A stretch of DNA of 64,000 nucleotides, from positions 248,001-312,000 of the forward strand of contig NZ_JBKBHT010000002.1 of NCBI RefSeq assembly GCF_046297595.1. Direction: 5' to 3'. Source of the stretch: Ferrovibrio sp046297595. Lineage in GTDB: Bacteria > Pseudomonadota > Alphaproteobacteria > Ferrovibrionales > Ferrovibrionaceae. The notes beneath the pieces are model-generated. The model ran no database searches and was not told where the DNA came from. It saw nothing but the letters and a program-made list of their open reading frames with translations. Positions 43,305-51,869 of this stretch are shown here, in pieces (positions within the stretch are counted from its first letter, which is position 1; each line of letters begins with the position of its first letter). The position numbers and the translations under genes are program-made.

Positions 43305-44291
43305 TCAGTCCTCGATTTTAAATGGCCGCGCCAGCAGGGCGGTCAGCATGGCTTCGATCCCAGCATTTTTATGCAGCACGGCATCCACTGCCTGGCAGAT
43401 CGGCATTTCGATGTGATGGGCACGCGCCAGCGTATCGATGGCCTGCGCGGTATGCACGCCTTCCGCCACGGTGCGGCGGCCGGCCATCACCTCGGCCAGG
43501 CTTTTGCCCTCGCCCAAAGCCATGCCGAGCGAAAGATTGCGCGATTGCGGTCCGGTGCAGGTCAGCACCAGATCGCCAAGGCCGGAAAGGCCCATCAGCG
43601 TTTCGCGCTTCGCGCCAAGGCTGAGGCCCAGCCGGCTCATCTCGGCCAGGCCACGCGTGATCAGCGCCGCGCGCGCATTGTCGCCCAGCTTGCGCCCCAT
43701 CACGATGCCGCAGGCAATCGCCAGCACGTTCTTCACCGCGCCGCCGATCTGCGCGCCGGTCACATCGTCCGAGAGATACGGCCGGAAAGTCGGCCGGCCC
43801 AGGCGCTGCACCAGCGCCGCGCCCAAAGCCGCATCAGCGCAGGCCAAAGTGGCCGCCGCCGGCAGGCCACGTGCGACTTCAGAGGCAAAGGTCGGCCCGG
43901 TCAGGATTGCCACCGGCCGCGCCGGCAGCACATCGTGCAGCACTTGGCTGGGCAGCTTGCCGCTGCCGATCTCCACGCCCTTGGCGGCGATCACCAGCGG
44001 CGCATGGCCGGGCAGGGTTTTCCATATCTCCTGTGCAAACTGCTGCAAGGTCTGCGCCGGTACGGCCAGCACCAGCGCGTCGCAATCCTTCAGGGCAGCC
44101 AGCTCGCCGGTGGCCTTCAGGGTCGTGGGCAGATCGATGCCGGGCAGATACAGCGTGTTGGCATTGCGCGTGTTGACGGAGTCCACCACCTCGGCATTGC
44201 GCGCCCATAGCAGGGTGTCGCCCTGTTCAGCGGCGAGTGCCGCGAGTGCGGTGCCCCAGGCGCCGCCACCGATCACGCCGATGCGCTTCAT
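43305..44291 (-). CDS. gpsA: Glycerol-3-phosphate dehydrogenase [NAD(P)+]
   Basis: A 328-residue enzyme that makes glycerol 3-phosphate from DHAP for phospholipids. The Rossmann motif IGVIGGGAWGTALA starts the protein, and KGVEIGSGKLPSQV and SGLGDLVLTC are conserved. ATG 44291 is preferred over ATG 44297 because GAGG is eight bases before the former. It lies 10 bp after tsaD. Confidence 0.95.
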   Translation of the reverse strand: MKRIGVIGGGAWGTALAALAAEQGDTLLWARNAEVVDSVNTRNANTLYLPGIDLPTTLKATGELAALKDCDALVLAVPAQTLQQFAQEIWKTLPGHAPLVIAAKGVEIGSGKLPSQVLHDVLPARPVAILTGPTFASEVARGLPAAATLACADAALGAALVQRLGRPTFRPYLSDDVTGAQIGGAVKNVLAIACGIVMGRKLGDNARAALITRGLAEMSRLGLSLGAKRETLMGLSGLGDLVLTCTGPQSRNLSLGMALGEGKSLAEVMAGRRTVAEGVHTAQAIDTLARAHHIEMPICQAVDAVLHKNAGIEAMLTALLARPFKIED

Positions 44292-44301
44292 GGCCATTGC
44301 C

Positions 44302-45372
44302 TCACACCTTGGCCCCTGCGAAGGGTTTCACGGCCGCCGTGGCATCCAGCGGCCAGCGCGCCCGCGCCGGCGCCTCCAGCGTGTCGGTCATGCCCAGACG
44401 AAACCGTTCCAGGCCGGCCCAGGCGATCATCGCGCCGTTGTCGGTGCAGAGCCTCAGCGGCGGCGCGGTGAAGGCCATGCCGTATTCCTCGGCCAGCGCC
44501 ACCAGCCCCTCGCGCAGCTTCGCATTTGCCGCCACGCCACCGGCCACAACAAAATGTTTCCCGCGTGCAGAGTGAGACTCATCGAACATGGCGATGGCAT
44601 GTCGGGCGCGGTCGAGGATCACGGCCATCACCGTGGCCTGGAAGCTGGCGGCGAGGTCGGCCTTGTCCTGCTCAGATGGATTGGGGCCGCAGGACTCCAG
44701 CGCCAGCCGCACGGCGGTCTTCAGGCCGGAGAAACTGAAATCGCAGCCGGGCTTGCGCCACAAAGGCCGGGGCAGCTCGAAACGCGTCGCATCGCCCTGA
44801 CGCGCCAGCCGTTCGATGGCCGGGCCGCCGGGGTAACCCAGGCCCAGCAGCTTGGCGGTCTTGTCGAAGGCTTCGCCGGCCGCGTCATCGATGGTGGTGC
44901 CCAGCCGGCGATATTGCCCCACGCCCTCGACGGAGAGGAACTGGCAATGCCCGCCCGAGACCAGCAGCAGCAGATAGGGGAACGGCACGTCATCGCTCAG
45001 CCGCACCGACAGGGCATGGCCCTCCAGGTGGTTCACCGCGATTAGCGGCTTGTTCGCCGCCCAGGCCAGGGTCTTGGCCGTCATCAGGCCGACCATCACG
45101 CCGCCGATCAGGCCCGGCCCGGCGGTGGCCGCGACGGCGTCCAGGTCGCCCAGGTCCAGGCTAGCCGCTTTCAGGCTTTCGGCCACCAGGCCATCCAGAT
45201 GCTCGATATGGGCACGCGAGGCGATTTCGGGCACCACGCCGCCATAGGGCGCGTGTTCCCTCAGTTGCGAGAACAGGCTATGACTGACGATGCGCCGCGC
45301 CGGATCGCCCGTATCCTGCACCACGGCGCAGGCGGTTTCGTCGCAACTGGTTTCGATGCCCAGAACAAGCAT
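44302..45372 (-). CDS. tsaD: tRNA N6-adenosine threonylcarbamoyltransferase
   Basis: A 356-residue enzyme of the t6A-modification complex. Motifs MLVLGIETSCDETACAVV, HIEHLDGLV and GGVMVGLMTAK, plus the metal-binding NHLEGH, are all present. ATG 45372 is taken as the start; the long upstream open frame is not part of it. It is divergent from hemC with 57 bp between. Confidence 0.96.
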   Translation of the reverse strand: MLVLGIETSCDETACAVVQDTGDPARRIVSHSLFSQLREHAPYGGVVPEIASRAHIEHLDGLVAESLKAASLDLGDLDAVAATAGPGLIGGVMVGLMTAKTLAWAANKPLIAVNHLEGHALSVRLSDDVPFPYLLLLVSGGHCQFLSVEGVGQYRRLGTTIDDAAGEAFDKTAKLLGLGYPGGPAIERLARQGDATRFELPRPLWRKPGCDFSFSGLKTAVRLALESCGPNPSEQDKADLAASFQATVMAVILDRARHAIAMFDESHSARGKHFVVAGGVAANAKLREGLVALAEEYGMAFTAPPLRLCTDNGAMIAWAGLERFRLGMTDTLEAPARARWPLDATAAVKPFAGAKV

Positions 45373-45429
45373 CCGCCGGGGGTCCGTGTCGGTTTCAGTC
45401 AGTAGGAAATATAGAGTAGGCCTAGCATT

Positions 45430-46425
45430 ATGACACCGCCGCAGCAAGCACAGGCCCGGCAAACACTGGGCAGGCAAACACAGGGCAGGCATGTGACTCC
45501 GGCCAAACCCGTTCTCACCATCGGCACGCGCGGCTCGCCCCTGGCGCTGGCCCAGGCGCACGAGACCCGCGACCGCCTGCTGGCTGCCCATTCCGGCCTG
45601 CGCGAGGCCGACATCGCCATCCGCATCATCAAGACCACGGGCGACCAGATCCAGGACCGGGCGCTGGCCGAGGCCGGCGGCAAGGGCCTGTTCACCAAGG
45701 AGATCGAGGATGCCCTGCTGGATGGCGGCATCGACCTGGCCGTGCATTCCATGAAGGACATGCCGACCCAGCTGCCGCCCGGCCTGATGATGGCGGCCTA
45801 TCTGCCGCGCGAGGATGTGCGCGACGTGCTGCTGGCGTTGAAACCCACCGCGCTGGCCGCGCTGCCGCAGGGCGCCATCGTCGGCACGTCTTCGCTGCGG
45901 CGCAAATCCTTCCTGCTGGCGCGCCGGCCCGACCTGCAGGTCGTCACCTTCCGCGGTAACGTGCAGACCCGCCTGCGCAAGCTGGAGGATGGCATCGTCT
46001 CGGCCACCTTCCTGGCGCTGGCCGGCCTGCATCGCCTGAAGATCGCGCCGCCGGGCATGCAGGTGCTGTCCACCGATGAAATGCTGCCCGCCGTGGCGCA
46101 GGGCGCCATCGGCATCGAATGCCGCGATGGCGATTCCCGCGTGCTGGATTTCCTGAAATCCCTCGACGATGCCGCCACGCGTATCCGCGTCGAGGCCGAG
46201 CGCGCCTTGCTCGCCGTTCTGGATGGCTCCTGCCGCACGCCGATTGCCGCCCTGGCTGAACTCGAAGGGGATAAGATGCGCCTGCGTGGCGCCATCGCGC
46301 GCCCCGATGGCAGTGAGCTGATCGAGATCGAGCGCAAAGGCACGGCAAAGAGCGGCGTCGCCATGGGCCGCGATGCGGGCGACGAGCTGAAAGGACGTAT
46401 CGGCCCGGATTTCTTCAAAGCCTGA
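45430..46425 (+). CDS. hemC: Porphobilinogen deaminase
   Basis: A 331-residue hydroxymethylbilane synthase. It has TIGTRGSPLALAQAHETRD, VHSMKDMPTQLP and GTSSLRRKS, and the dipyrromethane-cofactor Cys in LDGSCRTPI. The first 25 residues are not conserved, so the true start may lie further downstream, for example at a GTG near 45492. It heads the hemC-hemD-mic60-hemY operon. Confidence 0.95.
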   Translation: MTPPQQAQARQTLGRQTQGRHVTPAKPVLTIGTRGSPLALAQAHETRDRLLAAHSGLREADIAIRIIKTTGDQIQDRALAEAGGKGLFTKEIEDALLDGGIDLAVHSMKDMPTQLPPGLMMAAYLPREDVRDVLLALKPTALAALPQGAIVGTSSLRRKSFLLARRPDLQVVTFRGNVQTRLRKLEDGIVSATFLALAGLHRLKIAPPGMQVLSTDEMLPAVAQGAIGIECRDGDSRVLDFLKSLDDAATRIRVEAERALLAVLDGSCRTPIAALAELEGDKMRLRGAIARPDGSELIEIERKGTAKSGVAMGRDAGDELKGRIGPDFFKA

Positions 46426-46426
46426 C

Positions 46427-47158
46427 ATGCGCGCGCTGATCACGCGACCGGAACAGGAAGCGCAAAATCTGCGCCGCAAATTGCAGGCACGCGGCATCGA
46501 GTCCGACTGCGCGCCGCTGCTCGACATCCGCATCCGTAACGATGCCGTCCTGCCGCTGGATGGCGTGACCGCGCTGCTGTTTACCTCGGTTAACGGCTTG
46601 CGAGCTTTTGTCGCCAACTGCAACCGCCGTAACCTCGCCGTCTATGCCGTGGGCGAAACCACGGCGGCGGCAGCGCGTAAGGCCGGCTTCACCCAGGTCG
46701 AGGCCGCCGGCGGCGACGTGGAGAAACTTGCGGCATTGGTGCGCCAGCGGCATCCAGTCGGCCAGGGCGCCTTGTTGCATGTTGCCGGCGCCACGCTGGC
46801 GGGCGATCTGCAGGCCATGCTGCGGGCCAATGGATACGATGTGCGGCGCGTCACGTTGTATGAAGCGCAGGCGGCTTCGGCGCTGCCGGCGGCGGTGGCG
46901 GCGGATTTTGCCGCGGGTCAATACGATGCGGCCCTGTTTTTCTCTCCCCGCACGGCGGCGGTATTTGTTACGCTGGTCCGGCAGGCCGGCATCGGCGACG
47001 GGGCGGCAGCCTGCACGGCGCTGGCCCTCAGTGCCAATGTGGCCGCTGCCCTGGCACCGCTAGGCTGGGCCGAGATTCGCGTCGCGGCCATGCCGCGCGA
47101 GGATGATATGCTCGCCCTGCTGGATGGAATGACAACGAACCGGTCGGATGGATCATGA
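46427..47158 (+). CDS. hemD: Uroporphyrinogen-III synthase
   Basis: A 243-residue enzyme that closes and inverts hydroxymethylbilane to uroporphyrinogen III. The family is poorly conserved, but LLFTSVNGLRAFVAN and AVGETTAAAARKAGF fit HemD. It starts one base after hemC and overlaps the mic60 gene by 4 bases. Confidence 0.9.
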   Translation: MRALITRPEQEAQNLRRKLQARGIESDCAPLLDIRIRNDAVLPLDGVTALLFTSVNGLRAFVANCNRRNLAVYAVGETTAAAARKAGFTQVEAAGGDVEKLAALVRQRHPVGQGALLHVAGATLAGDLQAMLRANGYDVRRVTLYEAQAASALPAAVAADFAAGQYDAALFFSPRTAAVFVTLVRQAGIGDGAAACTALALSANVAAALAPLGWAEIRVAAMPREDDMLALLDGMTTNRSDGS

Positions 47159-48249
47159 GCGACAAGCCGGACAATCAGGACAGGATCATCGACGCTGAAG
47201 TCGAGCCGCTCGGCGGTAAACGCAGCGGCAGCCGCATGGTCATCCTGCTGGTTGGCGCAGTGGTCGTCAGCATCGTGATTGCCGTCGGCTGGCATTTCTG
47301 GAGCAGCGGCAAGCTTGACGCGATGCTGGGCGGCCAGAGCGCGGCGCCGGCTTCCACGACAGCTTCCGCCCCGGCGGCATCTACACCGGCGACAACGGCC
47401 AGCATCCCCGTGCCGGCCCCGGCCGGTACGACTGCAGCGCCGGCGCCTGATCCCGCTCTGCTCGCGCGTCTCGAGGAGCAGGAAAAACGCCTTGCCGCGC
47501 TGACGGCCAGTCTGGAACGGCTGCAGCAGCTTCCCGCCGCGAATGCCGGCACCGATCCGGCCTTGCTGCAGAAGCTGGCCGAGCTGGAGCAGCAGGTAGC
47601 CACCCTGCGCCAGACGCAGGAGGCCAGCGCAGCGCAGCGCAGCACGCTGCAAACCCAGATCGCCGATCTGCAGACGCGCTTCACCGCCCTCAGCGAGGCG
47701 CGGCTCAACGCCCTGCGCGAACCTTTGCTGCAACTCATCGCGTTTTCCGAAGCTCGCGAACTGGCGCGGCGCGGCAGCGCCTTCGCGCGCGAAGCCACCT
47801 TGCTGGGCAGCTATGCCGAGGCTCAGGGCGGCATGCTGAAATCCGCCTTTGCCGGCCTGCAGCCTTTTGCCGAGCGCGGCGTTCCGCCGGCCGCCGTGCT
47901 GGCCGCACGGTTTCCGACCCTGGCCGAGCAGCAGCGCGCAACACCGGGCGGTGAGGCCGTCGCTGCGGCCGAGAAACCCTGGTGGCAGCGCGCCGTCGAT
48001 CGCGTTACCGGCTTGGTCAGCATCCGTCGCGTCGGCAGTGTCGATAGCTCCTCGGTCGAAGGCAAACTGGAAACGGCCGAGGCCGCCCTGCGCGATGGCG
48101 ATCTGGCGGCCGCAGTGACGGCGCTGGATGGCGTGACGCTGATCCCGGCGCTGCAGGACTGGCGCGAACAGGCCCAGGCGCGTCTCGATCTCGATGCCGC
48201 GCTCGATGCTCATGGCGCCGCCCTGCGCGCGCATCTGGCGATCCGCTGA
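47155..48249 (+). CDS. Mitofilin/Mic60-like membrane protein
   Basis: A 364-residue protein with one N-terminal membrane helix (about 22-45), an Ala/Pro-rich linker, a long coiled coil (about 100-185) and a C-terminal mitofilin-like domain. It is the bacterial counterpart of mitochondrial Mic60, which shapes cristae, and is kept between hemD and hemY in alphaproteobacteria. The position and architecture are the evidence; the sequence itself is divergent. Confidence 0.85.
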   Translation: MSDKPDNQDRIIDAEVEPLGGKRSGSRMVILLVGAVVVSIVIAVGWHFWSSGKLDAMLGGQSAAPASTTASAPAASTPATTASIPVPAPAGTTAAPAPDPALLARLEEQEKRLAALTASLERLQQLPAANAGTDPALLQKLAELEQQVATLRQTQEASAAQRSTLQTQIADLQTRFTALSEARLNALREPLLQLIAFSEARELARRGSAFAREATLLGSYAEAQGGMLKSAFAGLQPFAERGVPPAAVLAARFPTLAEQQRATPGGEAVAAAEKPWWQRAVDRVTGLVSIRRVGSVDSSSVEGKLETAEAALRDGDLAAAVTALDGVTLIPALQDWREQAQARLDLDAALDAHGAALRAHLAIR

Positions 48250-48251
48250 CC

Positions 48252-49586
48252 ATGCTGCGTCTGGTCAGGACGGCGATTGCCCTCGCCTTGCTGATGGCGC
48301 TGGCGGCGCTGGCCGCCTGGATCGCCGACCAGCCTGGCCGCATCCGCATTGCCTGGTTCGATCACATTGTCGAGGCGCCGGCGCCGCTGCTGGCGCTGGG
48401 CGTCGTGCTGCTGGTCGTGGCGGCCTTCATCCTCACATGGATCGTCGCCTGGGCGGTGGCCCTGCCGCAGCGCCGCCGGCTGAAACGCCAGGCGAAAGGC
48501 TATGCGAATTTCGCTGCCGGCATGGTCGCTGTGGCGGCCGGCGAGGCGGACCGCGCCGCCAAGCTGGCCGCGAAAGCGCAAAAGCAACTCGACGATCCGG
48601 CGCTGGCGCGCCTGCTGGCGGCCCATGCGGCACAGCTGGGTGGCAGGAACGAGGAGGCGCAGCGCGCCTTCGCCGCCTTGAACCAGGATCCCGGCACGGC
48701 CTTCCTTGGCACGCGCGGCCTGCTGGCCGATGCGCGCAGCCGCGGCGACCGCGCGGCGGCCCTGCAGCTGGCCGCCCGTGCCTCGGCGCTACGACCGGCC
48801 TCGCCCTTTGCCGCCGAAGCCGAACTGCAATTGCTGGTCGAGGCCGGCGACTGGGCCGGTGCGCGCAAGCGGCTGGACCTGGCCCGGCGCAAAAAAGCCG
48901 TCAGCCGCGAGGCGGCATCGGCACTGGAAGCGCGTCTCGATCTGGCCGAGGCGGCATCGGCCCTGCAGACGGGCGATGCGCGCATGGCGCGCCAGCATGC
49001 CGAGCAGGCGGCCAAGCTGTTGCCCGAACATCCGGTGCCGCCCCTGCTGCTGGCCCGTGCCGCCGAAAAGGAATCTGGCCATCATGCGGCGCGTGAAGCG
49101 GCGGCGAAGCAGCTGCGTGCCGCCTTCGCCCGCCGGCCGTCCGAGGCGCTTGCCAATGCCTGGCTCGGCCTGCAGCAGGATGTTGCGCCCGCCGGCCTGC
49201 TCGCTCGCGCCGAGGCCTTCGTGGCGGAACGCCGGCCGGAAGTCGAAAGCCGCCTGCTGCTGGCCGCCGCCGCATTGCAGGCCCATGAATTTTCCGCCGC
49301 GCGCGCTGCGCTGGACCAGCTTGGCAGCCGGGGTGGCAGTTGGGCGGCGCGGCTGCAGGCGAAGCTGGCGGAAGAGGGCGATGGCGATATTGCCGCCGCC
49401 GATCGCTGGCGCGAGAGCATCCGCAGCGAGTTGTGGCAATGTGGCCATTGCGGCAGCGGCCATGCCGACTGGCATCTGCTCTGCCCCGATTGCGGCAGTT
49501 TCGACAGCCTGGATCCAACGCGGCTGGGCGAGGCGATGCCGCTGGCCGCCGCGCCGCGGCCCCTGCTGATGCTGGAAAAACGCTGA
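48252..49586 (+). CDS. HemY-like TPR membrane protein
   Basis: A 444-residue protein with two N-terminal membrane helices and TPR-type repeats (HemY_N). The C-terminus holds a zinc-ribbon-like C-x2-C...C-x2-C element (WQCGHCGSGH and LLCPDCGSFDSL). It is not the protoporphyrinogen oxidase of the same name; its function in tetrapyrrole metabolism or membrane organisation is unclear. It starts 2 bp after the mic60 gene. Confidence 0.85.
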   Translation: MLRLVRTAIALALLMALAALAAWIADQPGRIRIAWFDHIVEAPAPLLALGVVLLVVAAFILTWIVAWAVALPQRRRLKRQAKGYANFAAGMVAVAAGEADRAAKLAAKAQKQLDDPALARLLAAHAAQLGGRNEEAQRAFAALNQDPGTAFLGTRGLLADARSRGDRAAALQLAARASALRPASPFAAEAELQLLVEAGDWAGARKRLDLARRKKAVSREAASALEARLDLAEAASALQTGDARMARQHAEQAAKLLPEHPVPPLLLARAAEKESGHHAAREAAAKQLRAAFARRPSEALANAWLGLQQDVAPAGLLARAEAFVAERRPEVESRLLLAAAALQAHEFSAARAALDQLGSRGGSWAARLQAKLAEEGDGDIAAADRWRESIRSELWQCGHCGSGHADWHLLCPDCGSFDSLDPTRLGEAMPLAAAPRPLLMLEKR

Positions 49587-49592
49587 GGCGGT

Positions 49593-50228
49593 CTAGCGCA
49601 CCGCGTCCTGATCGCCCTTGGGCAGCAGGTCGTAGGGCAGCTTGAAGCCCGGCAGAGCGGCGATACGGTCCCACCAGGATTTTACGTTGGGATAATCGCC
49701 GGGTTCGAATTTCGCCTCGGCCATATGCACCACGGCGGCGAAGACGGCGATATCGGCGATGGTCGGCCGCTCGCCGACCAGGAAGCGTTTGCCTTCCAGC
49801 AGCGCGTCGAACTGGCCCAGCACCATGTCGGCGTATTTGCGCATGTAGTCCAGCACGGCGGGATCGGGCTTGGCGAAACGCTCGAAGAAGCGCGTGCGGC
49901 TGAGCGAGGATTCCAGCCGGTCGGTTTCCCACATCAGCCATTCGCGGATGCGCTGAAGCTCCTGCGGCGTGGCGCCGCCGAACTTGCCGGTCTGCTCGGC
50001 CAGATACAGCAGGATGGCGGCGGACTGGCACATCGTCTGGCCGTCATGCACCATGGCCGGCACCTGGCCGAAGCGGTTCAGCGCCAGGAAATCCGGCGTC
50101 TTGTGCTGGCCCTTGGCCAGGTCGACATGGCGGTAATCGAAGGGCAGGCCGCACAGCGCCAGCATCAGACCAACCTTATAGGTCGGGCCGGACAGGAAAC
50201 TGCCATACAGCGTATAGGCGGCGGCCAT
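49593..50228 (-). CDS. Glutathione S-transferase family protein
   Basis: A 211-residue GST. The N-terminal thioredoxin fold has TLYGSFLSGPTYKVGLMLALC and VPAMVHDGQTMCQSAAILLYLAEQTG, with the helical domain following. The Ser/Tyr catalytic residue is probably within the first ten residues. Detoxification of electrophiles is likely. It converges on the HemY-like gene. Confidence 0.9.
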   Translation of the reverse strand: MAAAYTLYGSFLSGPTYKVGLMLALCGLPFDYRHVDLAKGQHKTPDFLALNRFGQVPAMVHDGQTMCQSAAILLYLAEQTGKFGGATPQELQRIREWLMWETDRLESSLSRTRFFERFAKPDPAVLDYMRKYADMVLGQFDALLEGKRFLVGERPTIADIAVFAAVVHMAEAKFEPGDYPNVKSWWDRIAALPGFKLPYDLLPKGDQDAVR

Positions 50229-50401
50229 CGATCACTCCCCCTCTGTCGCCCATCGGTCCGGGCCTGTCATGCGCGCGACGACCCAGGGCAAGCATTTGTA
50301 TTGCCGGTATTATTTTGGCCGGCTTTGCGACTTGCCAAGCTGTGCCGCGCCCCGTATTTTCCGCGCGCGGCCCGCCCGGGTCAACCGGGGACGCGTGCCA
50401 C

Positions 50402-50477
50402 GCCGGCGTAGCTCAGTTGGTAGAGCAAGACTTTCGTAAAGTCGAGGTCGGGGGTTCGAGTCCCTCCGCCGGCACCA
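50402..50477 (+). tRNA. tRNA-Thr (anticodon CGT)
   Basis: A 76-base cloverleaf including the encoded CCA. Acceptor GCCGGCG pairs with CGCCGGC; the D-arm is AGCTCAGTTGGTAGAGC; the anticodon loop TTCGTAA gives CGT; the T-arm includes GGTTCGAGTCC. The anticodon stem has a weak first pair. Confidence 0.93.
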
Positions 50478-50652
50478 TTCCCAAAACCCGCCATCCAAAT
50501 AGTCGCGGTCTGGGCGCTCCATGATGCGCATACAATTTTATGCGGATTGAATAGCACCGTTTTTCTGCTGCTCAAAGCCCGTGTTTTTCAGATATGATGA
50601 TTTAGGAACGCTTAAAATCTATTTTCAGTTGCAGAAAATGGAATTCACAGCG

Positions 50653-51057
50653 ATGAGCGTTTTTAAATTGCCTGCTGCTGCCGAATTCGGTCTCGACGCA
50701 ATCGATACCGAACACCGCGAAATCGCGGATAGCATCAATGCCTGCGTTGAAATGGCGGCCAAGGTGACAACTAGGCTCGACCTGATGCTCTTCCATGACC
50801 TGCGACAGAAGATGGCAGATCATTTCCTGCATGAAGAAACCATCATGCAGCAGGCTGGCTTTCCCTGGCTTTCCGAGCATCAGGCCCACCACCAGAAGAT
50901 TCTCGTTCGCCTCGCGGCGCTGGTTACGCAGTGTGGCGACAAGGGTGGAATCGAACTTGTCGACCTGGCTGCCATGTTCGAGAGCCTGATCGACGATGTG
51001 CTCCGCGCCGACCTGGCTTTCAAGACTTTTCTCTATGAAAAGAACCTTCTTCGGTGA
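50653..51057 (+). CDS. Bacteriohemerythrin-like protein with Asp replacing the last His ligand
   Basis: A 134-residue four-helix protein. Candidate di-iron ligands are His in DTEHREI, His/Glu in DHFLHEE, and His/His in SEHQAHH; the final HxxxxD site reads DDVLRAD, so the His position is replaced by Asp while the Asp is kept. O2 binding may be altered or lost. ATG 50653 is chosen because the family N-terminus starts there; upstream in-frame sequence is not conserved. It precedes a split Aer-like receptor. Confidence 0.85.
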   Translation: MSVFKLPAAAEFGLDAIDTEHREIADSINACVEMAAKVTTRLDLMLFHDLRQKMADHFLHEETIMQQAGFPWLSEHQAHHQKILVRLAALVTQCGDKGGIELVDLAAMFESLIDDVLRADLAFKTFLYEKNLLR

Positions 51058-51269
51058 TGTAATATCTATGACTCATCGGTATCGACTCGCAAATGTCCGG
51101 CATCAGGATCACCTTTCATATGCCAAACAAAGCAAGTCGCAATCTGAAGCTGCGCATGATTTGCCTAATATCAAAAAATTCCGCCGCAATCGGATGACCT
51201 GATGACGATTCTCTGTTCTCTTCCCCGCCTGATTACACACGCAACCCGTAAAAAGTTTGCGAGGATTTG

Positions 51270-51821
51270 ATGCAGCGACCACAGCCCACCAAGACCGAAC
51301 GCAACTTCGGCGAAGACGAGATCATCGTCAGCAAGACCGACGCCAAGGGCCGCATCCTCTATGCCAACGAGGTGTTCTGCCGCGTCGGCCTCTATGGAGA
51401 ACACGAGTTGGTCGGCGAACCGCATTCCATCGTGCGCCATCCCGACATGCCGCGCGCGGTATTTCATCTGCTGTGGCAGACGATCTCCGGCGGCCGCGAG
51501 ATCTTCGCCTATGTGAAGAACATGGCCAAGAACGGCGACTATTACTGGGTCTTTGCCCATGTCACGCCAAGCTACGGCAAGGATGGCCAGATCGACGGCT
51601 ATCACTCCAACCGCCGCAAGCCGCGCCCCTCGGCGATCCAGCGGATCGAAAAGCTGTATGCCAGGCTGCTGGAAGAGGAGAACCGCCATGCCGATCGCAA
51701 GCAAGGCATGGCTGCCAGCGTGAAACTGCTGGAAAATATCCTGGCCGAGCACGGCCAGAGCTACGAAGAATTCGTGTTTTCGCTCGACGAAACCGAGCGT
51801 ACCGGGAAACAGGCGGCCTGA
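51270..51821 (+). CDS. PAS-domain protein, Aer-like sensor half
   Basis: A 183-residue cytoplasmic protein with a single PAS domain. VSKTDAKGRILYANEVFCRV and the PHSIVRHPDMPRAVF block match the FAD-binding PAS of Aer; R, H and D of that block are the FAD-binding residues in E. coli Aer. The C-terminus is a coiled coil. It has no signalling domain; a soluble chemoreceptor gene follows by 48 bp, so the two probably form a split energy-taxis receptor. ATG 51270 follows GAGGA. Confidence 0.88.
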   Translation: MQRPQPTKTERNFGEDEIIVSKTDAKGRILYANEVFCRVGLYGEHELVGEPHSIVRHPDMPRAVFHLLWQTISGGREIFAYVKNMAKNGDYYWVFAHVTPSYGKDGQIDGYHSNRRKPRPSAIQRIEKLYARLLEEENRHADRKQGMAASVKLLENILAEHGQSYEEFVFSLDETERTGKQAA

Positions 51822-51869
51822 ACCGCCGGAAAGCCGAGACGCGGGTACAATAACAATCGGAGGGTAGTG

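Noticed and set aside
45373..46623. 417-residue N-terminal extension of TsaD on the minus strand
   Set aside because: The extension is antisense to hemC and lacks homology; TsaD normally begins LVLGIETSCDET.
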